Below are positions 56,629-64,000 of a DNA stretch of 64,000 nt, in pieces (position 1 is the stretch's first letter; each line of letters begins with the position of its first letter). Made by a program: the position numbers and the translations under genes. Under the pieces are notes generated by a model that was not told where the DNA came from, did no database searches, and was given only the letters and a program-made list of their open reading frames with translations. This DNA is from Rhizobium rosettiformans (lineage in GTDB: Bacteria; Pseudomonadota; Alphaproteobacteria; Rhizobiales; Rhizobiaceae): NCBI RefSeq assembly GCF_016806065.1, contig NZ_CP032405.1, forward strand, positions 4,120,001 to 4,184,000, in the 5' to 3' direction.

Positions 56629-57612
56629 ATGGGCAGACTAGTGGATGGCGTCTGGCAGGACGTCTGGTACGACACGAAATCGACCTCAGGGCATTTCAAG
56701 CGAGCCGATTCGAGCTTTCGCAACTGGGTAACCGCAGACGGCTCGGCCGGCCCGTCGGGCAAGGGCGGCTTCAAGGCGGAGGCCGGTCGATACCACCTCT
56801 ATGTCTCCTATGCCTGCCCCTGGGCGCATCGCACCCTGATCTTCCGCAAGCTGAAAGGTCTCGAAGACCTAATTTCAGTCTCGGTCGTCGATCCCTTGAT
56901 GCTGAAGAATGGCTGGGAATTTCATGACCGTGATGGCGCGACGCCTGACCATATCTTCGGCTCGGACTATCTCTGGCAGGTATATGTCAAGGCTGACCCG
57001 GAATTCTCAGGTCGCGTTACGGTCCCGGTGCTCTGGGACAAGCATCAGGGCACGATCGTCTCGAACGAGTCCTCCGAGATCATCCGCATGCTCAATTCGG
57101 CCTTCGACGTCCTGACCGGCTCGACCCTCGACATGCACCCCGAAGATCTGCATGCGGAGATCGACGAGGTGAACGCCCGCATTTACGACACCGTCAACAA
57201 CGGCGTCTACAAGGCCGGTTTTGCCACCACTCAGGATGCCTATGAAAGCGCCGTCTATCCGCTGTTCGAGACGCTCGACTGGCTGGAAAAGCGGCTGACG
57301 GATCAGCGCTACCTCTTCGGCAGGCGCATGACGGAAGCCGACTGGCGGCTCTTCACCACGCTGGTGCGCTTCGACCCCGTCTATGTCGGCCACTTCAAGT
57401 GCAACATCCGCCGCATCGCGGACTATCCGGCGCTCTCGGCCTATCTACGCGACCTCTACCAGACGCCGGGCATCGCCGAGACGGTCGAGATGCGCCACAT
57501 CAAGCATCACTATTATCGCAGCCACACGATGATCAATCCGACGGGCGTCGTCCCGGTCGGCCCGGACGAGAATCTGATGGCGCCCCACGGCCGCGAAAGG
57601 CTTGGCGCCTGA
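56629..57612 (+). CDS. Glutathionyl-hydroquinone reductase (Xi-class glutathione transferase)
   Basis: 327 residues from ATG 56629, after AGAAGGAAATGATC; ATG 56623 is equally near. The active-site Cys63 in YACPWAHRTL and the paired segment NESSEIIRMLNSAF identify the Xi class, which reduces glutathionyl-hydroquinones. The C-terminal helical domain (DWRLFTTLVRFDPVYVGHFKCN) is complete. Length and motifs match the YqjG/PcpF family. A single gene, without a quinone-catabolic neighbour, so a general protective role is more likely than a pathway role. Confidence 0.9.
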   Translation: MGRLVDGVWQDVWYDTKSTSGHFKRADSSFRNWVTADGSAGPSGKGGFKAEAGRYHLYVSYACPWAHRTLIFRKLKGLEDLISVSVVDPLMLKNGWEFHDRDGATPDHIFGSDYLWQVYVKADPEFSGRVTVPVLWDKHQGTIVSNESSEIIRMLNSAFDVLTGSTLDMHPEDLHAEIDEVNARIYDTVNNGVYKAGFATTQDAYESAVYPLFETLDWLEKRLTDQRYLFGRRMTEADWRLFTTLVRFDPVYVGHFKCNIRRIADYPALSAYLRDLYQTPGIAETVEMRHIKHHYYRSHTMINPTGVVPVGPDENLMAPHGRERLGA

Positions 57613-57614
57613 GC

Positions 57615-58121
57615 CTACCAGTGATGCGCGGGGGCGATTTCCCCGCGCAGTTCCGCGATCCGCAGCTGTGTAGCCTGGGTCACGCCCTCCGGCAGTGCGT
57701 CGAGGGCGAAAAAGCCCGCCTCGGCGATCTCCCGATCCGCCGGACGGGCCGAGGTCTGGCGCACGTTGACGCGGTAGAGCAGGACGTGATCGCGCCGGCT
57801 GACGCGCGCGTTGAAGTACACATGAAAGAGCGCGGGTTCGTTGACCGCTTCAAGATTGCCCTCTTCCCGCATTTCCTTCAAAAGCGCCTCCATCGCGGTT
57901 TCGCCGCGCTCCACCCCGCCACCCGGCATATGCCAGCCTGGCACATAGGTGTGCCGGACGAGGAAGATCCGTCCTGCCTCGTCGAAACAGGCCGCGCGAA
58001 CGCCGAGCGTCATCCCGCGATTGACGGCGAAATAGACATGCAGAAGGCGAATGAGGAACCTCTTGGGCCATCCGAGCCTTTCGCTATCGGCGCCCCGCCC
58101 GGTGCCTCCTGCTGGCTTCAT
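57615..58121 (-). CDS. Nudix hydrolase
   Basis: 168 residues. The Nudix box GGGVERGETAMEALLKEMREEGNLE follows the pattern GX5EX7REUXEEXGU with small deviations. It is preceded by a basic N-terminus (KRFLIRLLHVYFAVNRG). The substrate is unknown. It converges on the glutathione transferase with 2 bases between stops, and its start lies 42 bases before the divergent metallophosphoesterase start. Confidence 0.83.
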   Translation of the reverse strand: MKPAGGTGRGADSERLGWPKRFLIRLLHVYFAVNRGMTLGVRAACFDEAGRIFLVRHTYVPGWHMPGGGVERGETAMEALLKEMREEGNLEAVNEPALFHVYFNARVSRRDHVLLYRVNVRQTSARPADREIAEAGFFALDALPEGVTQATQLRIAELRGEIAPAHHW

Positions 58122-58162
58122 TTTCCTTGCCCCTCGGTTTCAGCGCCGCTAAGAGAAGCGCC

Positions 58163-59071
58163 ATGTTCAAGCTCGCCCACATCTCCGACGTGCATCTCGG
58201 CCCGCTGCCGAACCTGACGATCCGGGAATTGGCCTCGAAGCGGATTACGGGCTATGTGAACTGGCATCGCAACCGCCGCAAGCATCTTTTCCCCAATGCG
58301 CTGCAAATGGTTCTGGACGGGCTGCGTGCCGAAAATCCCGATCATCTGGCGATCACGGGCGATCTGGTGAACCTCGCCTCGAAGCTCGAGGTGAAGCTTG
58401 TTGCGGAATGGCTGAGTGAAGCGGGCGCGCCGCTCGACACGTCCGTTGTTCCGGGCAATCACGACGCCTATGTGCCCGGCGCGCACGAGCGCTCGGTCCA
58501 GGCCTGGTACGACTACATGCGCGGTGACGACGACCCGCTGATCTTCCAGGACGACCACAAACTCTTTCCCTATATCCGCCGCCGCGGCCCCGTCGCGCTG
58601 ATCGGCTGCTCGACCTCGATTGCCACGCCGCCGTTTTCCGCCCAAGGCTATTTCAGCGGCCGCCAGGCCCGCGAGACGGCCGCCCTCCTGAAGGCCGCCG
58701 GCGAGGAAGGCCTGTTCCGCGTGGTGATGATCCATCACCCGCCGATCCGCGGAGCCGCCGCCCAGCACAAGCGCATGATCGGCATCCGCCGCTTTGCCGC
58801 CGCGATCCGCACCGGCGGCGCCGAACTCGTGCTGCACGGCCACACCCATTTGAATACGCTCTACTGGCTGACAGGCCGCGAGAAGAAGGTCCCCGTCGTC
58901 GGCATCGCCTCGGCAAGCCAGGGGCCTGGCGCCAAGAAACCGGCCGCCGGCTACAATCTCTTCTCCATCGATGGCGAAGCCGGAAACTGGCAGCTCGACT
59001 GGCAGCGTTACAAGATCGAGCGCGAGGATGCGCCGCTGAAGCTCGACCACAGCGAAAGACTGCTCGGCTAA
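58163..59071 (+). CDS. Calcineurin-like metallophosphoesterase
   Basis: 302 residues from ATG 58163, giving MFKLAHISDVHLG. The binuclear metal motifs are in order: DVHLG (Asp9, His11), GDLVN (Asp67), GNHD (Asn99, His100, Asp101), HHPPI and LHGHTH. It belongs to the group of cyclic-nucleotide or lipid phosphodiesterases, which is too broad to fix the substrate. It converges on the next gene with 4 bases between stops. Confidence 0.88.
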   Translation: MFKLAHISDVHLGPLPNLTIRELASKRITGYVNWHRNRRKHLFPNALQMVLDGLRAENPDHLAITGDLVNLASKLEVKLVAEWLSEAGAPLDTSVVPGNHDAYVPGAHERSVQAWYDYMRGDDDPLIFQDDHKLFPYIRRRGPVALIGCSTSIATPPFSAQGYFSGRQARETAALLKAAGEEGLFRVVMIHHPPIRGAAAQHKRMIGIRRFAAAIRTGGAELVLHGHTHLNTLYWLTGREKKVPVVGIASASQGPGAKKPAAGYNLFSIDGEAGNWQLDWQRYKIEREDAPLKLDHSERLLG

Positions 59072-59075
59072 CCCC

Positions 59076-59852
59076 CTAGCCTTCAGCCATCGCCGCCCGG
59101 ATGGCCGCGGCCACCCGTTCAGGCGCCTCGTCGATCAGCATGTGGCCGGCACCTTCGATCAGAGCAACCTCGGCCCCCTGCCAGATGTTCTTGGCCTGCG
59201 CGACCGGCAAAATCGGGTCGGCCGTTCCCCAGAGCAACCGCGTTGGAATGCCGAGATCGGCGAACGAGGAAAGCGGCAACGTCCCCTGCCCGGTCCGTTC
59301 GTCGGCTTCCACGAGGAAGGATTGGAGGATCTGCATCAGTCGATCCGCTGCCCCGGCAATCCGTCGAGCCGCCGCGAGCCGTTCGAGACCCGCTGCCTCA
59401 AACGCAACGCCTTGGGCAGCCATCGCGGCCAACCCGCCAGCCAACTCGTCGGGTTCGACGGCCAGGCCATAACGCCGCAAGGCCTGATGATCGATCTCGG
59501 GACCAAAGCCGCCAGGTGCCACAAGTGTCAGGGATGCCACCCGATCCCGCGCCCTGAGCGCGATCAAACTGGCAATCGCTCCGCCCATGGAATGGCCACA
59601 GAGATGGAAAAACGACAATCCGCGTTTGTCGAGATCATCGAGAATGGCCTTGGCCATGACGCCGGCATGCCCGACACCCACTGCATCGAGCGAGTGTCCA
59701 TGCCCTGGCAGGTCATAGACGAGAAGTGGCAGATCCGGATCAAGCCGCGCGATGACCGGCGCCCACGCAGACCCAATGCCGCCAAACCCATGCAGCAGCA
59801 CGAGCGGAGCCTTCGCCGAGGACAAATGTCGAACCTCGGCGAAGAGCGTCAT
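59076..59852 (-). CDS. Alpha/beta-hydrolase
   Basis: 258 residues from ATG 59852, which lies 4 bases after the leuA stop. It has the nucleophile elbow GHSMGG (Ser88), oxyanion segment LLHGFGG, acid LLWGTADPILP and histidine in GAGHMLIDE. This is the layout of haloperoxidase or E2-domain-type hydrolases (it resembles the acetoin dehydrogenase E2-associated hydrolase shape). The substrate is unknown. It is coupled to leuA on the same strand, although no leucine role is evident. Confidence 0.85.
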   Translation of the reverse strand: MTLFAEVRHLSSAKAPLVLLHGFGGIGSAWAPVIARLDPDLPLLVYDLPGHGHSLDAVGVGHAGVMAKAILDDLDKRGLSFFHLCGHSMGGAIASLIALRARDRVASLTLVAPGGFGPEIDHQALRRYGLAVEPDELAGGLAAMAAQGVAFEAAGLERLAAARRIAGAADRLMQILQSFLVEADERTGQGTLPLSSFADLGIPTRLLWGTADPILPVAQAKNIWQGAEVALIEGAGHMLIDEAPERVAAAIRAAMAEG

Positions 59853-59856
59853 GGCA

Positions 59857-61572
59857 TCAGGCCTTCTTCTGCTCGTCCAACACACGGTTGGCGGCAGAGA
59901 CGATCGCTTCCAGCGAGGCCGTCACGATATTCGTGTTGATGCCGGCACCGAAGAGCTTGCCGCCTGCGTGGGCCATCTCGACATAGGCGATGGCCGCCGC
60001 ATTCGAGCCATGCTGCAGCGAATGCTCCGAATAATCCTGCACCGAGAGATCGATGCCGAGATAGGTCGACAGCGCATTGACGAAGCCGTCGATCGGTCCC
60101 GTTCCCTTGCCCTCGATCCGCTTTGTCTCGCCATTGTCGGTAATCTCGGCGGCAACCACCCGAATACCCTTCTGGTCAGTCCCGGCTGGATAGGTGTGGT
60201 GATCGACGAACTTGATGCGCGCGCCGGTCTGATCGACATAACGTTCGATGAAGCGGTCGTAGATCTTCTTCGAAGGCAGTTCCTTGCCCTCCTCGTCGGT
60301 GATCCGCTGGATATCCTCACGGAACTCGATCTGCAGGTTGCGCGGCAGGTTGATGCCGTAGTCTTCCTGCAGGATATAGGCGATGCCGCCCTTGCCCGAC
60401 TGCGAGTTGATGCGGATGATGGCCTCATAGGTGCGGCCGACATCCTGCGGATCGATCGGCAGATAAGGCACTTCCCAAACCGGCGAGTTTGCCTGGCGGA
60501 TCGCCTTCATGCCCTTGTTGATCGCGTCCTGATGCGAGCCGGAGAAGGCCGTATAGACCAGTTCGCCGACATAAGGGTGGCGCTCAGGGATCACCATCTC
60601 GTTGGAATATTCGTAGACGGCCTTGATCCGCTCGATATCGGAGCAGTCCAGCTCCGGATCGACGCCCTGCGTATACATGTTCAGCGCCAGGGTGACGATG
60701 TCGACATTGCCGGTGCGCTCGCCATTGCCGAACAGCGTGCCCTCGACACGGTCGGCGCCCGCCATCAGACCGAGCTCGGTGGCAGCAATCCCAGTTCCGC
60801 GGTCGTTGTGCGGATGCAGCGAGATCAGCACATTCTCGCGGTTGTCGATGTTGCGGCACATCCACTCGATCTGGTCGGCATAGATGTTGGGCGTCGACAT
60901 CTCGACGGTCGATGGCAGGTTGAGGATCAGCTTGTTCTCCGCCGTCGGCTTTACCTCGGCGATGACGGCGTTGCAGATCTCCAGCGCCACTTCCAGCTCG
61001 GTGCCGGTAAAGCTCTCAGGCGAATATTCGAAGCGATAGCCGCCACCGGCCTTGGCCGCCATGTCCATGATCATCTTCGCCGCATCGACGGCAATCTGCT
61101 TGATGCCGGCGACATCCTTGCCGAACACGACGCGGCGCTGCAGCTCGGACGTGGAATTGTAGAAATGGATGATCGGGTTCTTGGCACCTTCCAGCGCTTC
61201 GAAGGTCCGCGTGATCAGCTCCGGCCGGCACTGCACCAGCACCTGCAAAGACACATCGGCGGGAACGCCGCCCTCTTCGACGCACCAGCGGGCGAAGTCG
61301 AAATCGGTCTGCGAGGCCGACGGGAAACCGATCTCGATTTCCTTGAAGCCCATGTCGAGCAACAGCTGGAACATGCGGGCCTTGCGGTCATGCCCCATCG
61401 GGTTGACCAGCGACTGGTTGCCGTCGCGCAGGTCGACCGAGCACCAGATCGGCGCCTTGTCGATCACTTTCGACGGCCATGTGCGGTCGGCAATATCGAT
61501 CTGCGGATAGGGGCGGTACTTCTGCGAAGCGTCCGGCATGCCCTGCTTCACGGTATGGGTCTTCAAAATCAT
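59857..61572 (-). CDS. leuA: 2-isopropylmalate synthase
   Basis: 571 residues. A HMG-CoA-lyase-like TIM barrel with catalytic DLRDGNQS (Arg49, Asp50) and the metal motif HPHNDRG, plus a C-terminal LeuA regulatory domain (feedback by leucine). The length places it in the long LeuA2 form. ATG 61572 is the canonical MILKTH start. Upstream lies a Leu-codon-rich leader peptide (61732-61821) and stem-forming RNA, which suggests attenuation by leucyl-tRNA availability. A hydrolase gene follows on the same transcript. Confidence 0.95.
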   Translation of the reverse strand: MILKTHTVKQGMPDASQKYRPYPQIDIADRTWPSKVIDKAPIWCSVDLRDGNQSLVNPMGHDRKARMFQLLLDMGFKEIEIGFPSASQTDFDFARWCVEEGGVPADVSLQVLVQCRPELITRTFEALEGAKNPIIHFYNSTSELQRRVVFGKDVAGIKQIAVDAAKMIMDMAAKAGGGYRFEYSPESFTGTELEVALEICNAVIAEVKPTAENKLILNLPSTVEMSTPNIYADQIEWMCRNIDNRENVLISLHPHNDRGTGIAATELGLMAGADRVEGTLFGNGERTGNVDIVTLALNMYTQGVDPELDCSDIERIKAVYEYSNEMVIPERHPYVGELVYTAFSGSHQDAINKGMKAIRQANSPVWEVPYLPIDPQDVGRTYEAIIRINSQSGKGGIAYILQEDYGINLPRNLQIEFREDIQRITDEEGKELPSKKIYDRFIERYVDQTGARIKFVDHHTYPAGTDQKGIRVVAAEITDNGETKRIEGKGTGPIDGFVNALSTYLGIDLSVQDYSEHSLQHGSNAAAIAYVEMAHAGGKLFGAGINTNIVTASLEAIVSAANRVLDEQKKA

Positions 61573-61681
61573 TGTCTTGGTCTCTTCTCGTCCCTGGCGG
61601 CTGCCGTGGCTGATAACAAATCAGCGGAGCTTTGGCACGTCCGAACAGGCCCTATTCAAAGGATGGATTGCATTACAAAGG

Positions 61682-61731
61682 GGATTTCGAGGAGCAATCG
61701 CCAAACGGCTGACCCGGCCGCCGGGCGCTCC
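61682..61731 (-). promoter_or_regulatory. Leader RNA with alternative stems upstream of leuA
   Basis: Immediately after the leader-peptide stop, CCCGG-CGG-CCGGG forms a strong hairpin, while its CCCGGC arm can instead pair with GCCGGG inside the peptide's last codons. Further, GAGGAGC can pair with GCTCCTC, and GTTTGGCG can pair with CGCCAAAC, which lies just before the Leu codons. Such mutually exclusive pairings fit attenuation. No T-run follows the strongest hairpin, so the terminating form is not defined. Confidence 0.5.
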
Positions 61732-61821
61732 TCAATGGACCCGGCAACCGCGGATAAGGCCGAGAAGAAGAAGCGAGTTTGGCGCCGGCGCGACGAAGCC
61801 GGCCGCAGCGCGGGCCGTCAT
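61732..61821 (-). CDS. leuL: Leu-codon-rich leader peptide of leuA
   Basis: 29 residues from ATG 61821 to TGA 61732-61734, ending in a run of Leu codons at residues 17-20 and 22 (SLLLLGL), with CTT used four times and CTC once. Five of six consecutive codons specify leucine, far more than chance, and it lies 159 bases upstream of leuA with suitable RNA stems after it. An alternative ATG at 61857 would add 12 residues, and the ribosome site is weak for both. This is a candidate attenuator peptide; no experimental record is implied. Confidence 0.7.
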   Translation of the reverse strand: MTARAAAGFVAPAPNSLLLLGLIRGCRVH

Positions 61822-61898
61822 CTCAGTCGCAGCAATGGTCGTGCCGTTGGTCTTCATGGGATCAGGAATAACGCGATGAATTGAATCGCGCAAGGGTG

Positions 61899-62147
61899 TT
61901 ATTCGGCGGCGGATGGTCTTGCCGCGTCCAGCTTTTCGCGAAGCCATTCTTCAAGCAGGGAATCGACGGATACACCCAGCTCACGAGCCTGTCGCTCGAG
62001 CCTGAGCTTCGTGCCCTGCTTGACGGTGACGGTCAGTGTGACGGGCTCAAGATTGGGACGCGTGGCCGTACTCCAGTCGACGTATTCACTGATATCCTCG
62101 CCGTCATCGAACTTCCGATCGAATCGTTCAACAGTTTTGATGGTCAC
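61899..62147 (-). CDS. BrnA/CopG-like antitoxin without a partner
   Basis: 82 residues from GTG 62147, with GAGG upstream. The N-terminal motif ERFDRKFDDGEDISEYVDWS and the ribbon-helix-helix-like C-terminus (PVTLTVTVKQGTKLRLERQARELGVSVDSLLEEWLREKL) resemble BrnA/CopG-type antitoxins. The place where a toxin gene would be (upstream, 62148-62184) contains only 37 bases, so no partner toxin is next to it. It may be orphaned after loss of the toxin or act as a plain regulator. Family call by eye. Confidence 0.6.
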   Translation of the reverse strand: MTIKTVERFDRKFDDGEDISEYVDWSTATRPNLEPVTLTVTVKQGTKLRLERQARELGVSVDSLLEEWLREKLDAARPSAAE

Positions 62148-62184
62148 AACAGATAGCCTCGAAAGTAATTGAACGTTTAGATCA

Positions 62185-62949
62185 CTACCACTTCGGCCCC
62201 CTTCCCATCAGCTTGGTCAAGAAATTTGCCAAAATGGCAAGATAAAGCACTACAAATACCCTGAAGCCGAGTTCAACCATCTCTCTATATTCAATAGCTG
62301 GGTCGTACTCTGCTTTTAACGCAGTGCCAATAGCAAGATTAATTGACGTGTAAAGATAAGAAAAATAGTATTTTATATATACATAAAGACCAGACTCGCC
62401 GTTTACAGAGGAATTCTCATCAAGAAACACAATTACGGAGGGGCATATAATGAATATCAGGAAAAAACCAACAACAAAAAGGCGAAAAATAGACGTTACG
62501 TCTCCAAATACAACGGATCCAGCTGAAGAGACAATCAACCTAAAAAAAGCGCGCGCACGAGATAGAAAACTATACTTTTTATAGTACGGATCTTCTGCAA
62601 TTATCATCTTCCTCCAGAATTTTCGTTTTTCTATGTTATGACCAATCAGAAATTGGGGCGCCTCCCTCCATCGCGCAATTCTGTGCGCCTCCGCCGCGCA
62701 ATTCAGCAACATAACGTCATTGGCAGAATGCTTGTCTGTCATCGCTGCAGACAATTGGTCATACGGAATAACGCACCGCAAAAACTCAGCATGCTCAATT
62801 GTAGAGTCTTTAAGAACAATCCCAGTAGTAGTACATATTTCAAAGTGACACCCGACAAACTCACAATGAACAAACTCTGAGTCCTTCATGTAACAGCCAG
62901 AAAATATGCAGTCTACAAAACGACAATGATAAAACTTTGCATTTTTCAT
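62185..62949 (-). CDS. AT-rich pentapeptide-repeat protein with two C-terminal membrane helices
   Basis: 254 residues. Residues 5-60 have A/F-x-x-C-x-F repeats (FYHCRF, FVDCIFSGC, FVHCEFVGCHF, then KDSTIEHAEFLRC), a short pentapeptide helix. A conserved-looking middle (SANDVMLLNCAAEAHRIARW, EKRKFWRKMIIAEDPYYKKY) leads to a helix at about 154-176, a hydrophobic pore-like segment 189-210 (YYFSYLYTSINLAIG) and a final helix at about 225-246. The layout recalls two-helix ion channels, but no TxGYG filter is present. Base composition is much poorer in G+C than the neighbours, and an insertion-sequence transposase is nearby. Function unknown; the upstream ribosome site is weak. Confidence 0.6.
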   Translation of the reverse strand: MKNAKFYHCRFVDCIFSGCYMKDSEFVHCEFVGCHFEICTTTGIVLKDSTIEHAEFLRCVIPYDQLSAAMTDKHSANDVMLLNCAAEAHRIARWREAPQFLIGHNIEKRKFWRKMIIAEDPYYKKYSFLSRARAFFRLIVSSAGSVVFGDVTSIFRLFVVGFFLIFIICPSVIVFLDENSSVNGESGLYVYIKYYFSYLYTSINLAIGTALKAEYDPAIEYREMVELGFRVFVVLYLAILANFLTKLMGRGPKW

Positions 62950-63164
62950 AAGGCTTATCCCGTTCGCACAGGTTCACACCACCAATTGAGAATTAGGCCC
63001 CACTGAAATTCAGGGGAGGCCTCTACCACTGGTAGCGAAACAAGATCGAAGGTCTGCTATTCGAGATGCCGCTTTCTTTGCAGAAAGTGCAAAGAAGTCC
63101 TTCGGCCCCCAGCCTCACCAGGGACATGGACAGATTCGCTGCGGTGCGTCGATTAGAGAGGTGG
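62950..63164. other. 215-base intergenic region before the IS transposase
   Basis: Contains an imperfect palindrome AGGCCCC...GGGGAGGCCT at 62995-63022 with inner arms CTGAA/TTCAG. No gene is supported. The region probably holds the promoter of the pentapeptide gene and may include the left end of the insertion sequence, whose terminal repeat I could not pinpoint. Confidence 0.4.
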
Positions 63165-64000
63165 TTAGGCCGAGGCTTTGGCTCTTCCGTCCACAGGCGA
63201 CTTCAATCGCGGTGACGTGAGTTTGGAGCCGACCGGGATGTGGCGCAGATATCCGGCGGCGATGTCGCTCGGTGCCAGGCTCGGCGGATGGATATAGCGG
63301 CGGGTGTTTCGCTCCTCGCCTAGTCTCCGTGGCGGCAATGCTGGGCGCTTCGGCTTGCGCCGAAAATACTTGTGCCGTTCCTCGTCACGTCGGATGTCAT
63401 CCAGAGCGTCGAAGATGTCCATCCCGTTCTCGAAGGCGTAGTCCTGAGCGCGTCTCAGCCGTTTGGGATCGACCATCTTCAGCACTTGCGTGCGGTGCTC
63501 TTGTTTCCACTTGCGTGTGTCCCCGACGATCCCCCGCCAGGTGATGGGACCCATCTTCTGGCCAAGACCAAGCAGGGTGTCGATGGATGTCTGGAAGCTT
63601 CGGCGTCGGTTCCATCGGAAGACGAATTCGTTGCAGTAGATGTCGACGTGCTTCTCACGAAGGCCGTGGTACGTCCCCATGGCCCAGCGCTTGAAGTTGG
63701 AGAAGATGCGATGAACCCACTTCAGCACGATGTGGGCTGGCAGCGCGTTCTTGGCGCTGAGGTTATGCGCCTTGTGTTTCCGCTCGGGCGGCCGTTCGTA
63801 TGCGCTGTAGCCGTCGGTGATGATCTGCGTGCCTGGCGCGGTGTTGTTTTTGATAAAGCGTTGCAGCGTCTCACGATCAGCGACCTCGACACGCTGCAAT
63901 CGCATGCGGCCTGGATAGTGTTTATCGACGATCTCGACCGCGCCGACGAGGACCATCTTCCCTATGCGGCTACGGCCTTGTCCTCCCGTGACGGGGTCCG
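63165..64000 (-). CDS. IS1595-family (ISXO2-like) transposase, 5' end beyond the window
   Basis: At least 278 residues are visible; the frame runs past base 64000 (upstream residues DPVTGGQGRSRIGK are coherent), so the internal ATG at 63956 is not the start. DDE-type motifs: the second Asp in QIITDGYSAY and a third-residue region WVHRIFSNFKRW followed by GTYHGLREKHVDIYCNEFVFRWNRR, all typical of IS1595/ISXO2-like enzymes. An unusually long basic tail follows (RRKPKRPALPPRR and on). It is not obviously broken in the visible part. It catalyses transposition of the element. Confidence 0.85.
   Translation of the reverse strand, partial: DPVTGGQGRSRIGKMVLVGAVEIVDKHYPGRMRLQRVEVADRETLQRFIKNNTAPGTQIITDGYSAYERPPERKHKAHNLSAKNALPAHIVLKWVHRIFSNFKRWAMGTYHGLREKHVDIYCNEFVFRWNRRRSFQTSIDTLLGLGQKMGPITWRGIVGDTRKWKQEHRTQVLKMVDPKRLRRAQDYAFENGMDIFDALDDIRRDEERHKYFRRKPKRPALPPRRLGEERNTRRYIHPPSLAPSDIAAGYLRHIPVGSKLTSPRLKSPVDGRAKASA
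63165..64000. mobile_element. IS1595-family insertion sequence, incomplete in window
   Basis: Minimal extent based on the transposase frame. Neither terminal inverted repeat nor a target duplication is identified; the right part lies outside the window. Confidence 0.6.

Noticed and set aside
61822..61947. Extension of the leu leader peptide to a larger protein upstream
   Set aside because: The extension overlaps the antitoxin region on the same strand, is Arg-rich and has no start signal. The Leu run belongs to a short peptide.
62995..63022. Imperfect palindrome as an IS end
   Set aside because: The arms do not correspond to a recognised IS1595 terminal repeat, and no second copy is in the window to compare.

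Overview
The window looks like a stretch of a Rhizobiaceae chromosome (Rhizobium, Agrobacterium or a close relative). The evidence is high G+C coding sequence, the typical rhizobial orders (pgeF, M24 protein, lipoprotein, prs; then rplY, pth, ychF), an intact cytochrome bc1 operon, TerminalLooper-free alphaproteobacterial promoters of the CTTGAC-N17-CTATA type, methyl-accepting chemotaxis proteins and a rhizobial-type flagellin. Most genes are core or conserved accessory genes. No rRNA, tRNA or CRISPR array was seen.

Layout. 1-4433: end of pgeF, a metal-less M24 protein, a lipoprotein, prs and a winged-helix protein. 4434-7542: an aldehyde dehydrogenase with its DUF779 partner and an AcoR-like regulator lacking the AAA+ domain. 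7689-14027: two c-di-GMP enzymes (MHYT-GGDEF-EAL; HAMP-PAS-GGDEF-EAL with a periplasmic binding protein) around rplY. 14107-19259: pth, prmB, a TetR/ridA divergent pair with three operator-like repeats, clpS, ychF, DUF2892. 19349-22985: a Crp/Fnr regulator, then a compact MaoC-MaoC-glutathione peroxidase-AraC-LysE run. 23040-26464: apt and petABC. 26731-37122: two paralogous ABC exporters flanking a degenerate GGDEF protein, a two-gene DUF606 transporter and a tandem pair of chemoreceptors. 37488-45918: trmL, an alpha/beta-hydrolase-like protein, a lone divergent flagellin, hemF, small conserved proteins, fasciclin, and the DUF1285-nudix-cca operon. 46079-52922: a MoxR-DUF58-DUF4159-large membrane protein operon. 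52950-61572: acetyltransferases, alcohol dehydrogenase, glutathionyl-hydroquinone reductase-like protein, nudix, metallophosphoesterase, hydrolase and leuA with a leucine-codon leader peptide. 61899-64000: an accessory edge with an unpartnered antitoxin-like gene, an AT-rich pentapeptide/membrane protein and an IS1595-family transposase running off the window.

The observations most worth following are the leu leader upstream of leuA, the shared TGNNNC-N6-GCGACA dyads near the truncated AcoR-like regulator and its presumed target, the three 17-bp repeats between tetR and ridA, the chemoreceptor pair ending in a CheR-docking-like EWSEF tail, the isolated divergent flagellin, and the AT-rich pentapeptide/two-helix membrane protein beside the insertion sequence. 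I did not find an unmistakable new multi-gene system; the last of these is the best candidate for undescribed biology, but it is a single gene at the edge.
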